This document shows positions 18,217 through 27,408 of a stretch of DNA of 64,000 bases, one piece after another. Within the stretch, counting starts at the first letter, position 1, and each line of letters opens with the position of its first letter. The notes beneath the pieces are model-generated. The model was not told the DNA's origin, ran no database searches, and worked only from the letters and a program-made list of their open reading frames with translations. The stretch is taken from NCBI RefSeq assembly GCF_014192155.1, contig NZ_JACHXO010000001.1, positions 708,069 through 772,068 of the forward strand. Reading direction: 5' to 3'. Position numbers and translations under genes: made by a program. This DNA comes from Roseateles terrae. GTDB lineage: Bacteria; Pseudomonadota; Gammaproteobacteria; Burkholderiales; Burkholderiaceae_C.

Positions 18217-19792
18217 GGCGTAACTCCCGGGCGCCGACGATGGCACCCATGATTCTTTCCTGTGAAGCGTCGGCGGCATCCAGTTCAGCCACCATGCGTC
18301 CTTCATTCATCACATACATCCGGTCGCACATGCCCAGCAGCTCCGGCATTTCCGAAGAGATCATCAGAATGCCGCAGCCGCTTTCCGCCAGCTGGGCGAT
18401 CAGGCTGTAGATCTCGAACTTGGCACCGACGTCGATGCCGCGGGTGGGTTCATCCAGGATCAGCAGACGCGGCTTGGAGAACAGCCACTTGGCCAGCACC
18501 ACCTTCTGCTGATTGCCGCCGGACAGGTGCACCGTCTGTTGCGTCACATCGCGGCAACGCGTGGCGAGTTGCTGGCGATAGTCCTGCGCCACCGAATGCT
18601 CGCGCGCCGCATCCAGCACTCCGGCACGCGAGACGCCGTCCAGATTGGCCAGGCTGGTGTTGCAGGCGATGGAGTCATTCAGCAGAAGCCCCAGCGATTT
18701 GCGGTCTTCGGTCACATATGCGAGCCCGGCGCGAATCGCCTTGGGTACGGTCGATACATCCACCGGCTGGCCATCCATCAGGGCGGTGCCTGAAATGCGC
18801 CGGCCATAGCTGCGGCCGAAGACGCTCATGGCCAGTTCAGTCCGGCCCGCGCCCATGAGTCCGGCAATGCCGACGATCTCTCCGCGCCGCACATTCAGGT
18901 TGATGCCCCGCACCACTTCCCGCCCGGCCTGCACCGGATGGAAGGCATGCCAGTCGCGCAGTTCAAAGAGCATCTCGCCGATCTTGGGCGTGCGGCGGGG
19001 ATACCGATCCGCCAGATCCCGGCCCACCATCGCCTGGATGATGCGGTCCTCACTCACCGGCTCATGACGGCAGTCCATCGTGGTGATGGAGCGGCCGTCG
19101 CGCAGCACGGTGAGTCGGTCCGCCACCTTGGTGATCTCATTGAGCTTGTGGGAGATGAGGATGCAGGCAATGCCCTGCTCCCGCAGCTCCATCAGCCGGT
19201 CCAGCAAGGCTTCGCTGTCCGACTCATTCAGGCTGGCGGTGGGCTCATCCAGAATCAGCAGCCGCACGGATTTCGCCAAGGCCTTGGCGATTTCCACCAG
19301 CTGCTGCTGGCCGATGCCCAGGTCCGCCACCCGCGTGTCCGGCGATTCACGCAGGCCCACGCGGTCCAGCAGGTCCCGCGCACGGCGGTACATGGCCATG
19401 CGATCAATCACCCCGAAGCGCGATGGCTCGTGGTTCAGGAACAGGTTCTCCGCAATGGAGAGCTGGGGGACCAGCGCCAGTTCCTGGTGAATGATGATGA
19501 TGCCCAGCGCTTCGCTGTCGACAATGCCACCGAAGTGGCGCTCCTCGCCTTCGAAGTGAATCTCGCCTTCATAGTCGGGGTGCGGGTAGACCCCGCTGAC
19601 CACCTTCATGAGGGTTGATTTGCCGGCACCGTTTTCACCGACCAGGGCGTGAATCTCGCCGGGATGCACCTTCAGGTGCACCTGCTCCAGCGCGGTCACG
19701 CCATGGAACCGCTTGGTGATGCCGCGCAGCTCAAGCAGCGGCGCGGCCGCCTCCGGCGCACGCGCCGCAGGCACAGGGATCGCTTCAGCCAT
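18209..19792 (-). CDS. gguA: Sugar ABC transporter ATP-binding protein GguA
   Basis: A 527-residue tandem ATPase. The first cassette has Walker A GENGAGKST, Walker B LLILDEPTASL and signature LGIGQQQLVEIAKAL. The second has a degenerate Walker A (GLMGAGRTE) and an intact signature LSGGNQQKVVLAKWL and Walker B RLLILDEPTRGIDVGAKFEIY, typical of the RbsA/XylG/GguA family. Residues 1-18 form an Ala/Pro-rich leader. It lies between the chvE gene (23 bases upstream) and gguB (8-base overlap), in the usual chvE-gguA-gguB order. Confidence 0.92.
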   Translation of the reverse strand: MAEAIPVPAARAPEAAAPLLELRGITKRFHGVTALEQVHLKVHPGEIHALVGENGAGKSTLMKVVSGVYPHPDYEGEIHFEGEERHFGGIVDSEALGIIIIHQELALVPQLSIAENLFLNHEPSRFGVIDRMAMYRRARDLLDRVGLRESPDTRVADLGIGQQQLVEIAKALAKSVRLLILDEPTASLNESDSEALLDRLMELREQGIACILISHKLNEITKVADRLTVLRDGRSITTMDCRHEPVSEDRIIQAMVGRDLADRYPRRTPKIGEMLFELRDWHAFHPVQAGREVVRGINLNVRRGEIVGIAGLMGAGRTELAMSVFGRSYGRRISGTALMDGQPVDVSTVPKAIRAGLAYVTEDRKSLGLLLNDSIACNTSLANLDGVSRAGVLDAAREHSVAQDYRQQLATRCRDVTQQTVHLSGGNQQKVVLAKWLFSKPRLLILDEPTRGIDVGAKFEIYSLIAQLAESGCGILMISSEMPELLGMCDRMYVMNEGRMVAELDAADASQERIMGAIVGARELRHA

Positions 19793-19815
19793 ACTACCTC
19801 CGTGCGTCCGTGGAA

Positions 19816-20907
19816 TCAGCGCACCTGGCTCTCTTTGTAGTAGCCGCCGTCCACCAGCACAGGCTTCCAGTTGGTCGCATCCACCGAGACCGGCTTCAGC
19901 AGGATGCTGGGCACCACCTTCACGCCGTTGTTGTAGGTCTTGGTGTCGTTCACCGCGGGCTGCTTGCCGCTCAGCATGTCGTCCACCAGACCCGCGGCGG
20001 CCGTGGCCAGCGCACGGGTGTCCTTGAAGACGGTGCTGGCCTGCTCACCCTTGATGATGGACTTCACCGACGGGATCTCCGCGTCCTGGCCAGACACCAC
20101 CGGGCACGGCAGCGACTTGCTGCAATAACCCGCGCCCTTGAGCGACGACAGGATGCCAATGCTCATGCCGTCATACGGCGACAGCACCGCATGCAGGCGC
20201 TCCTTGCCGTAGAAGGCGCTGAGCAGGTTGTCCATGCGGGCCTGTGCGGCGGAAGCATCCCAGCGCAGCGTGCCGACCTTGGCCATGCCCATCTGCTTGC
20301 TGCGCACCACCAGCTTGCCGCTGTCAATGTAAGGCTTGAGCACCGACATCGCACCGTCATAGAAGAACGTGGCGTTGTTGTCGTCCGGCGAGCCGCCGAA
20401 CAGCTCGATGTTGAACGGGCCCTTGCCTTGCGCCAGACCCAGCTTGTCAATCAGCGACTGGCCCTGCATCACGCCGACCTGGAAGTTGTCGAAGGTGACG
20501 TAGTAGTCGATGTTCTTGGTGCCCTTGATCAGGCGGTCATAACCCACCACCTTGATGTTGGCGGCGGCCGCCTTTTGCAGCACGCTGGAGAGTGCCGAAC
20601 CGTCGATGGAGGCAATCACCAGCACCTTCACCTTCTTGGTGATCAGGTTCTCGATCTGCGCCAGCTGATTCGGAATGTCGTCTTCGGCGTATTGCAGGTC
20701 GGCCTTGTAGCCCTTGTCCTTGAACGCCTTGACCATGTTGTCGCCGTCCGCAATCCAGCGGGCGGAGCTCTTGGTCGGCATCGCGATACCGATCAGACCT
20801 TTGTCCTGGGCCAGCACCTGGGTGGCCGTCCCGGCCAGTCCGATGGCCGCCACCAACGAGGTGAGCAGGCCCAGGGCGCCGCGGCGCGGCAGCATTGCTT
20901 TTGTCAT
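19816..20907 (-). CDS. chvE: ChvE-like multiple-sugar-binding periplasmic protein
   Basis: A 363-residue periplasmic-binding protein with a signal peptide of about 33 residues ending VLAQD. The mature start [20 protein letters not shown], then [17 protein letters not shown] and [16 protein letters not shown], are diagnostic of ChvE/XylF proteins, which bind arabinose, galactose, glucose and xylose. Ligand-contact blocks follow: [26 protein letters not shown] and VSGQDAE. GGAG five bases before ATG 20907 supports the start. The gene heads the importer operon; pentoses and galactose from xyloglucan are expected ligands. No vir-type sensor is present in the window. Confidence 0.9.
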   Translation of the reverse strand: MTKAMLPRRGALGLLTSLVAAIGLAGTATQVLAQDKGLIGIAMPTKSSARWIADGDNMVKAFKDKGYKADLQYAEDDIPNQLAQIENLITKKVKVLVIASIDGSALSSVLQKAAAANIKVVGYDRLIKGTKNIDYYVTFDNFQVGVMQGQSLIDKLGLAQGKGPFNIELFGGSPDDNNATFFYDGAMSVLKPYIDSGKLVVRSKQMGMAKVGTLRWDASAAQARMDNLLSAFYGKERLHAVLSPYDGMSIGILSSLKGAGYCSKSLPCPVVSGQDAEIPSVKSIIKGEQASTVFKDTRALATAAAGLVDDMLSGKQPAVNDTKTYNNGVKVVPSILLKPVSVDATNWKPVLVDGGYYKESQVR

Positions 20908-21252
20908 GTGGTCTCCGTTGTGTGCTTTTAAGAATCGATGCCCGTCGGACCTGTCCTCTCTCTCAACAACTCAGGACTGCCGAAGGTGGCACAGCATCGC
21001 ATGAATGAAAACTGAATGCATCATGAACAACCCATGAATGCTTCAGCCTTGTGCGGGGCATGGCAAGCAGCGTGCCAACCGTGTTCATCGAGGTTCTGCC
21101 GTGTTTTTGCATCATCCGCCGATGCTGGAGGCCGCTCGATAAAGTTTCAGCGGCAGGTGATATCTGTTTGGGCATCACCTGCCGCGTTTTGGCCTGTCTG
21201 GGCGCTATGTCGTCATCCCGACGTGAATGCGCCCGCCGTATTGGTGTTCTCC
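20908..21252. other. Intergenic region between chvE and the MFS gene
   Basis: 345 bases without a supported gene. It should hold the chvE promoter on the minus strand. The sequence TGAATG recurs (21003-21008, 21013-21018, and within CATGAATG near 21035), possibly regulatory half-sites. The distal part contains a strong hairpin listed separately. No other signal was seen. Confidence 0.5.
21150..21185 (-). terminator. Strong hairpin downstream of the AmpG-like gene
   Basis: Perfect 12-bp inverted repeat GCGGCAGGTGAT / ATCACCTGCCGC with a 12-base loop, 68 bases past the MFS stop. On the minus strand it is followed by TGAAACTTTATC, so a terminator is likely although the T-run is poor; on the plus strand GTTTT follows. 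Confidence 0.5.
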
Positions 21253-22662
21253 CTAATGACCGCCGCCACCGCCGGTGTCAGACGAGCTGTCATCCTGCAC
21301 CTTCACCGGAAACGGTGCAAACCAGGCCAGCACGATCGGCGGAATGGAGAACAGCAGGACCAGACCAAAGAAGGAGGCGTAGTGCTGCCCGACCGCCGCG
21401 TAGACCCAGCCACTCACGCTGCCGGTCGCCCATTTGGTCAATGCCATGACGCCGGTCGCCATGGCGTAATGGGTCATCTTGAAAGGCCCCGGCGCAATCT
21501 GCTGCATCATGTACAGCATGTGACCCACCGAGCCCATGCCAAAGCCGAATTTCTCCAGGGCCACCACGGCGCCAATCAACATCACGTTGTCGGGCATTGC
21601 GTGACTCAGGTAGTAATAAGTCAGGTGCGGCAGGTTGAGACAGATCGCCAGCAGCAGGAAGGTGCGCTTGAGCGTCATGCGGGCGACGATGAAGCCGCTC
21701 AGGAAGGCGCCAGCAATGAAGGCCACCGTCCCCACCGTGCCATAGATGTGACCCAGCGCGGCATTGTCGAGACCCAGACCGCCCACGTCCCGCGGGTCCA
21801 GCAGGAACAGCGGGCCGAATTTCTCGATGAAGCCTTCGCCGAATCGATAGAAGAAGACCACGGCCAGCATCATCCAGATCGACGGCTTCTGGAAGAAGGT
21901 GATCCACGATTCACGCAGGGACACCATGGCACTGCGCAAGTCCTGGCCCTGGATGGACGACGGCGCTCCGGTGGGCAGTACCCGCAAATGCCACAGCCCG
22001 AAGCCGCCCATCATCCCGGCCGCCCCCAGCATCACCGCCATCCAGCAATGCACCCAGGACCAGCCCAGGTCCTTGTGCAGCCAGCCGGTCAGCGACACCA
22101 GCAGCCCCGAGGCGACCACCGCGCCGAGGTTCCAGCACATGCCCTGCACCCCGGAGTACCGCGCCTGGTCGCGCAGCGGCATGGTGGTCATGAAGACGCC
22201 ATCCGCGACGATGTCCTGCGTGGCCGAGGCAAACCCGGTGATCCAGAAGAATGCCAGCGAGGCGCGGAAGAAGCCGTCCAGTGGCAGGCTGAATGCGACG
22301 AGACCCAGGGAGGCCATCATCAGGAACTGCATGCTGATCACCCACCAGCGTTTGGTGCGATAGGGTTCCAGCAAAGGCGACCAGAGCGGCTTCAGCACCC
22401 AGGGCAGATACATCTGCGAGGTGTAGAGCGCAATGTCCTCATTCGAGATGCCCAGATTCTTGTAAAGGATCGCGGCCACCGCCCCCACCAGCACATTGGG
22501 CAGCCCCATCGCCAGGTAGAGCGACGGCACCCAGGTCAGCGGATGCAGTCCATTGCGGCGGCGGTCGCCCGCGGAGACGGCCGGGCCGTCCGACGACGGC
22601 TGGGCGCCGGAGAGGGACTGCGCCGAATGGGCAGTGCCAGGTGTGGAGAGGTCGGCGCTCAT
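21253..22662 (-). CDS. AmpG-like MFS permease
   Basis: A 469-residue major-facilitator protein. A polar leader of 40 residues precedes WVPSLYLAMGLPNVLVGAVAAILYKNLG and YTSQMYLPWVLKPLWSPLLEPYRTKRWWV, the AmpG-type first cytoplasmic loop, and DQARYSGVQGMCWNLGAVVASG. About twelve membrane segments follow, and the tail is Gly/Ser/Asp-rich (SSSDTGGGGGH). AmpG itself imports muropeptides, but this gene overlaps the GH9 cellulase by ATGA and lies in an operon with the alpha-xylosidase, so here it probably carries xyloglucan or cellulose oligosaccharides into the cytoplasm, a role reported for such carriers in Bacteroidetes and Xanthomonas polysaccharide loci (from memory). Substrate is inference. 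Confidence 0.8.
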   Translation of the reverse strand: MSADLSTPGTAHSAQSLSGAQPSSDGPAVSAGDRRRNGLHPLTWVPSLYLAMGLPNVLVGAVAAILYKNLGISNEDIALYTSQMYLPWVLKPLWSPLLEPYRTKRWWVISMQFLMMASLGLVAFSLPLDGFFRASLAFFWITGFASATQDIVADGVFMTTMPLRDQARYSGVQGMCWNLGAVVASGLLVSLTGWLHKDLGWSWVHCWMAVMLGAAGMMGGFGLWHLRVLPTGAPSSIQGQDLRSAMVSLRESWITFFQKPSIWMMLAVVFFYRFGEGFIEKFGPLFLLDPRDVGGLGLDNAALGHIYGTVGTVAFIAGAFLSGFIVARMTLKRTFLLLAICLNLPHLTYYYLSHAMPDNVMLIGAVVALEKFGFGMGSVGHMLYMMQQIAPGPFKMTHYAMATGVMALTKWATGSVSGWVYAAVGQHYASFFGLVLLFSIPPIVLAWFAPFPVKVQDDSSSDTGGGGGH

Positions 22663-24716
22663 GGCGTGCCTTTCGAGGAAACCGCCGTGGCAGCGGAGGT
22701 CGGGAGGAGATGGGCTGCAGCGGTACGGGGGGCCGATGCGCCTGGGGACGTCGGGGGTGCCGACGTCCTGCCCAGCACATCCAGGGCGCCCGCCACATAC
22801 ACGAGCGGTGCATTCCAGTTGATGGCGATTTCATTGCTGGCGTAGCTGCACACATGGTCCAGCCACGACAGCGCCGTGAGGGTCGACGGGTACGGCACCG
22901 GGCAGTCCGCCTTGTCCTGCTGGCCGGGGTTCGCCCCGCCTACCAGGAAACCGGGCACCGGGTCGACGATGCCGTCCGCTTCCGAGGGACGATGGTGCGG
23001 ATGCATCGGCGGCTTCAGGCCAAAACCGGTCACCTGCGACCGGCCGAGCGGATTGCGGCCCAGCACGTAGTCCAGGTCGGATTGCGCCGCCGCAAGCGCA
23101 TCCCGGCGGAACGGATCGCGCGCGGCCGCCTGCACGGAGCGCGCCGTGCTGTCCACCAGCCGCGCCGCCTGAATCAGCATCAATGCCTGGTTGAGCACTT
23201 CGGAGTTGCTGCCCCATTTGAAATCCGACGTCTGCAGCGGCACGCGCCACGCCGATTGCTTCCAGCGCTGGATCAGCCCGGCGGCCAGGATGCGAACCCG
23301 CTGCTGCACGATGACCTGGTCCTGCGCCGACAGCCTGCTGCGATGCTGCGCCAGGGTCACCCAGGCCAGGCCGTCCACATCACTCCACGCGGGCACAGCG
23401 ATGCCGACCTCGCCGGCCCCGCCCAGGCGCAGCGTCTCCAGGAAGCGCGCCTCGCCGGTCGTCGCCCACAGTTCTGCGGCGGCCCAGGCGAATTCATCGC
23501 TGAGCCGGGTGTCGTCATACGCGCCCGTCACCACATCGGCGGGCTGCTGATAGAGGACGTCCTTGTGCTGTTGGGCCCAGTCCCATGCAGCCAGCGCGGC
23601 GTCGCGCAGGCGCGCCGAACGCCCGGGTGACTGGGCGTCAAACGGTGCGAGGACGCGACTTGCCGCAGCCATCACCGCCGCGAAGTCCAGCGTCGCGGCG
23701 GTGGTCTTCTGCACGACGTAGCGGTCCGCTTTCGCCTGGTCCGGCATCACCATGCCATCGAAACGCAGATTGGTGAGCTTGTGATAGACCCCGCCATCGT
23801 CGGGATCCTGCATCGTTTGCATCCAGTCGAGATTCCACAGCGCTTCATTCAGCACATCCGGCAGGCCATTGCCGCTTTCCGGCAGGCCGACCTTCAGTGA
23901 CTGGTAGAAGCCGGGGAAGTGCTCGTAGGCGGCCAGCAGCGTGAAGGTGGTGATACCGGAATTGACGATGTACTTGTTGTAATCGCCTGCGTCATACCAG
24001 CCTTTCGGGCTGCTGATGACGTCGCCCGTCTGGCGCTTGGGGCCGGCTGCGGAGGCGTGGATCAGCACCCGGGTATCCGGATGGCCTTCCGCGCGGGCAT
24101 ACACACCGCCCAGTGCCGGCGTGACGGCGGTGCTGGCGCGATTGAAGTAGAAGGCGCGAATCGCCGCTGCAGTGAGTGGCGTGTAGACACCGTCTGCAAT
24201 GGTGAATGGCGTGGATTCAACCCACGGCGTCGCCTCCACTCGCAGCCGATAGGTGCCGGGACGGCGCAGTCCCGACAGATCCGCGAGCTTCACGGAATCG
24301 CCGGAGAGCGGCCAGGTGGCGGGCGCGCTGAGGCGCCCTTTCAAGGCGACACGGCCCCGACCATCAAGGACGGTGAACACGCGCGCCGGCCCGTCCGGCA
24401 CCACCGCCCATTTGGCCGCACCAGTGGGGAAACCGACGCTGTTGATGTCGATCTGAACCGACCTCGCGCCCGGCACCGGCGCGTCTGCCGCCCACGCGCT
24501 GCCGGCAGTCGCAGCGGCGGCGACGGCACCCGCGGTCCAGATCGCCAACAGCGCCGTGCGGCCCATGCGGAAGCTGGACTTGCTGGCGGCATTGCCGCTG
24601 GCATGACTTTGATACTTGAACTGGCGGACGGCCGCGACCAACGCGCCCGCACGCCCCCACCGCGGGTGATGAATCACCGGCGGCCCTTCAGAACGATCGA
24701 GGGAACCTGCCCACAT
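22659..24716 (-). CDS. GH9 endoglucanase with N-terminal Ig-like domain
   Basis: A 685-residue cellulase/xyloglucanase. ATG 24716 is chosen because AGGAGA (24729-24724) lies seven bases upstream; the reading frame itself is open further. The hydrophobic signal (RTALLAIWTAGAVAAAATAG...AWA) then begins about 50 residues in, an unusually long n-region. A CelD_N-type Ig-like domain (about 85-165, QIDINSVGFPTGAAKWAVV) precedes the (alpha/alpha)6 barrel with GWYDAGDYNKY (D242 and D245) and the acid residue E629 in SNEIAINWNAP. The ligand block LGRNPLGRSQVTGFG is typical. It should cleave the glucan backbone or large oligosaccharides and is co-transcribed with the AmpG-like permease. Confidence 0.87.
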   Translation of the reverse strand: MWAGSLDRSEGPPVIHHPRWGRAGALVAAVRQFKYQSHASGNAASKSSFRMGRTALLAIWTAGAVAAAATAGSAWAADAPVPGARSVQIDINSVGFPTGAAKWAVVPDGPARVFTVLDGRGRVALKGRLSAPATWPLSGDSVKLADLSGLRRPGTYRLRVEATPWVESTPFTIADGVYTPLTAAAIRAFYFNRASTAVTPALGGVYARAEGHPDTRVLIHASAAGPKRQTGDVISSPKGWYDAGDYNKYIVNSGITTFTLLAAYEHFPGFYQSLKVGLPESGNGLPDVLNEALWNLDWMQTMQDPDDGGVYHKLTNLRFDGMVMPDQAKADRYVVQKTTAATLDFAAVMAAASRVLAPFDAQSPGRSARLRDAALAAWDWAQQHKDVLYQQPADVVTGAYDDTRLSDEFAWAAAELWATTGEARFLETLRLGGAGEVGIAVPAWSDVDGLAWVTLAQHRSRLSAQDQVIVQQRVRILAAGLIQRWKQSAWRVPLQTSDFKWGSNSEVLNQALMLIQAARLVDSTARSVQAAARDPFRRDALAAAQSDLDYVLGRNPLGRSQVTGFGLKPPMHPHHRPSEADGIVDPVPGFLVGGANPGQQDKADCPVPYPSTLTALSWLDHVCSYASNEIAINWNAPLVYVAGALDVLGRTSAPPTSPGASAPRTAAAHLLPTSAATAVSSKGTP

Positions 24717-24723
24717 CGTGTTG

Positions 24724-24729
24724 TCTCCT
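24724..24729 (-). promoter_or_regulatory. Ribosome-binding site deciding the GH9 start
   Basis: AGGAGA on the minus strand, seven bases before ATG 24716. The alternative ATG at 24566, nearer to the signal peptide, has no such site. Confidence 0.65.
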
Positions 24730-24831
24730 GTGACGATGCCCTTCAGGGCATTCTTGTCATCCATGCCAGGACCGTTACCGGCCCCGGGGGTGGCCGGCGC
24801 GCCCAAAAGAACGCAGCCGGCCGGTAGGGTC

Positions 24832-27102
24832 TCAAGGGGTCCAGTCGAGTCGGTCTGCAGACGACTGCACCCCACTGCGCTTGCCATTCACTTCCACCTG
24901 CCACTGGGCCAGAGCACCTTCGGTGATCACGGTGCGATAACTGTCGCCTTCCCGCTCGATGTGGCCGCGTGCCGCCACCCCGCCGTCCAGCGTGGGCACC
25001 ACAAAGCGCGCACGGTGGCCTTCGTCCAGCGCAAACACCCGCAACACGACGCCCTGGGCATAGTCGTAGTCCGGCTTTTCCGTTTCGGCGCCCCAGGGCA
25101 GCACGGTGTTCGGCGCCACATACAGCGGCAGACTCAGGAAGTCATGCTGCTCCCGCCGCCAACGCCCGCCCTCCACCACCTCGCCGCTCAGCAGATGCGT
25201 CCATCGCCCTGCGGGGAGATAGACGTCCACCTCTCCGCTGTCGGTGAATACCGGCGCCACCAGCAGGCTGTCGCCCAGGTGGTATTGCCGATCCAGCGTG
25301 GCACAGGCCGGATCGTCCGGATGCTGCAGGACGGCGCTGCGCATCATCGGCACGCCGGTGGCGCTGGACTCGGCCGCGCTCGCGTACAGATAGGGCATGA
25401 GCTGGTGCTTCAACCGGGTGAAGTGCCGCAGCACGTCACAGCTTTCCTCGTCGACCAGCCATGGCACCCGATACGAGCTGCTGCCGTGCAGACGGCTGTG
25501 AGAAGACAGCAGGCCGAACTGGATCCAGCGCTTGTAGACAGCCGGCGGCGGATTGCCTTCAAAGCCACCGATGTCGTGACTCCAATAGGCAAACCCGCAA
25601 CTGCTGAGAGACAGCCCACCGCGCAGGCTCTCCGCCATCGATTCAAAGTTGGACCAGCAGTCACCGCCCCAATGCACCGGGAAGCGCTGGCCACTGGCAT
25701 AGGTCGAGCGGGCAAACACCACGGCCTCGTCCTGCTTCACCTCCTGAAGCAGCTTGAAGACCACCTCGTTGTAGTGCAGCGCATAGAGGTTGTGCATCTC
25801 CACCGGGTCGGAACCGTCGAAGTAGCAGACGTCCTGGTCCGGGATGCGCTCGCCGAAGTCGGTCTTGAAGCAGTCCACCCCCATGGCCAGCAGCCGGCGC
25901 AGATGGCTTTGATACCAGGCCACTGCCGCCGGGTTGGTGAAGTCGACAATCGCCATGCCCGGCTGCCACAGGTCTGTCTGCCAGACTCGCCCATCGGGGC
26001 GCTTCAGGAAATAACCCTCTCGCTGGCCGATCTCGAACAGCGACGAACGCTGTGCCACGTAAGGATTGATCCAGAGACTGATCCGCAGCCCCTTGGCCTT
26101 CAGGCGGGCCAGCATGCCTTCCGGGTCGGGGAATCCGCGCCGGTCCCATTCGAAGTCGCACCACTGGAATTCACGCATCCAGAAGCAGTCGAAATGGAAG
26201 ACCGACAGCGGCAGCTCGCGGCGCGCCATTTCGTCAATGAAATGCGTGGCGGTGGCTTCGTCGTATTGCGTGGTGAATGAGGTGGTCATCCACAGCCCAA
26301 AACTCCAGGCCGGTGGAAGCGGTGCGCGGCCGGTCAGCGCAGTCAGGCGCTTGACGACGTCCTTGGGCGTGGGCCCGGCCACCACGCAGTAATCCAGGCT
26401 TTCGCCCTCACGGCTGAACTGCACTCGGGACGTCTTCTCGGACGCCACCTCAAAGGACACCGGCCCCGCTTCATTGACCAGCACGCCATACCCGCGACTG
26501 CTCAGATAGAAGGGAACGCTCTTGTAAGCCTGCTCGCAGGCGGTGCCGCCGTCCTTGTTGGTGTTCTCCACCACCTGGCCGTTTTTCACCCACGGGGTGA
26601 ATCGCTCGCCCAGCCCATAAACGTACTCGCCCACGCCCAGAGACAACTGCTCATGCATGTAGCTCGTCTTGGAAGCCGTCTGCAGATAACCCAGGGCGCG
26701 CCCGTCGCTGCGTGTCAGCACCCGGTCCCCTTCGCGGAAGACGAGGCCGTAGCCTTCGCCCTTTTTCACATCCACGGTGAGCGCGCCGGAGGTGATGCTG
26801 AGTTGCCGGTCGGTCTCGGTCACCTGCAAGGACTGGGCGGACGCCCCGGGCATGGGCACATGCAGCCGCTTCTCCTGCCCGGCGACGTAATGCACCGCAC
26901 TGACCCGGATGACGCCGGGCGCCGGGGATTGCAAGGTCACCGTGAGGGTGGGACCCGTCAGCGTATCGCCACGATGCTTGATCGGCCGGGTGGTGACGAG
27001 CAGGACCACCTGGTCCGGCCTCACATCTACGGCATAGGTTTCAGTGGCGTAGTGGGCCACCACGCCTGGCTGCAGTAGCCACTGCCCGTCGGTGAACTTC
27101 AT
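24832..27102 (-). CDS. GH31 alpha-xylosidase (YicI-like)
   Basis: A 756-residue enzyme without a signal peptide. ATG 27102 is preceded by AGGAGA four bases away, so the long upstream reading frame is discarded. Seen: FHFDCFWMREFQWCDFEWD, the YicI-specific segment; nucleophile D415 in CFKTDFGERIP; acid/base D481 in VHWGGDCWSNFESMAES; and YWSHDIGGFEG. These positions differ by one from the E. coli YicI residues 416 and 482. The N-terminal beta-sandwich, TIM barrel and two C-terminal beta domains are all present by length. It should remove alpha-1,6-xylose from the non-reducing ends of xyloglucan oligosaccharides in the cytoplasm. The GH9 gene follows after 115 bases. Confidence 0.92.
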   Translation of the reverse strand: MKFTDGQWLLQPGVVAHYATETYAVDVRPDQVVLLVTTRPIKHRGDTLTGPTLTVTLQSPAPGVIRVSAVHYVAGQEKRLHVPMPGASAQSLQVTETDRQLSITSGALTVDVKKGEGYGLVFREGDRVLTRSDGRALGYLQTASKTSYMHEQLSLGVGEYVYGLGERFTPWVKNGQVVENTNKDGGTACEQAYKSVPFYLSSRGYGVLVNEAGPVSFEVASEKTSRVQFSREGESLDYCVVAGPTPKDVVKRLTALTGRAPLPPAWSFGLWMTTSFTTQYDEATATHFIDEMARRELPLSVFHFDCFWMREFQWCDFEWDRRGFPDPEGMLARLKAKGLRISLWINPYVAQRSSLFEIGQREGYFLKRPDGRVWQTDLWQPGMAIVDFTNPAAVAWYQSHLRRLLAMGVDCFKTDFGERIPDQDVCYFDGSDPVEMHNLYALHYNEVVFKLLQEVKQDEAVVFARSTYASGQRFPVHWGGDCWSNFESMAESLRGGLSLSSCGFAYWSHDIGGFEGNPPPAVYKRWIQFGLLSSHSRLHGSSSYRVPWLVDEESCDVLRHFTRLKHQLMPYLYASAAESSATGVPMMRSAVLQHPDDPACATLDRQYHLGDSLLVAPVFTDSGEVDVYLPAGRWTHLLSGEVVEGGRWRREQHDFLSLPLYVAPNTVLPWGAETEKPDYDYAQGVVLRVFALDEGHRARFVVPTLDGGVAARGHIEREGDSYRTVITEGALAQWQVEVNGKRSGVQSSADRLDWTP

Positions 27103-27408
27103 GCGTCTCCTGATCGTTGTGCCCGGTGGTTGTTTCGGTCGTTTCCATTTGTTTACCGCTAAATCACGGTAAGCGACACAAAGGGAATGGAAGAAGGCGG
27201 GCTTTTTGGGATGGCCGCGAGGATAGAGCAACGGCCGTCGCCCATCATCCCGGGACAACCCGCAGGCGCTGCTGCAGTCCGACCCGCGTCGGCGGATCCC
27301 ATACCGATTTGAATATCGCACCCTGGAAAGAAGTGATTTGAGCAGCATTGCCGTCCGCCCTAGCATGCCCCCAACGGGGCTGGACCCCAGCGACCTGCAG
27401 AAGGACCC
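27103..27408. other. Divergent intergenic region, GH31 / sugar-acid dehydratase
   Basis: 306 bases with no supported gene, containing the promoters of two divergent transcripts. The candidate operator at 27152-27172 is listed separately. A GAAGGA ribosome-binding site precedes the dehydratase ATG at 27409. No clear -35/-10 pair could be assigned. Confidence 0.6.
27152..27172. promoter_or_regulatory. Candidate operator upstream of GH31 and the dehydratase
   Basis: Two nested dyads: TTACCG-N8-CGGTAA (27153-27172) and, inside it, TTTACCGCTAAA (27152-27163), an imperfect 12-bp palindrome with a central CG as in LacI-family operators. It lies about 50 bases before the GH31 start. Binding by the LacI regulator at 10989 is a guess. 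Confidence 0.35.

Noticed and set aside
24792-24822. GGCCGGC / GCCGGCC inverted repeat between GH31 and GH9
   Set aside because: Short stem in very GC-rich DNA, no T-run, and the genes seem co-transcribed; not called a terminator.
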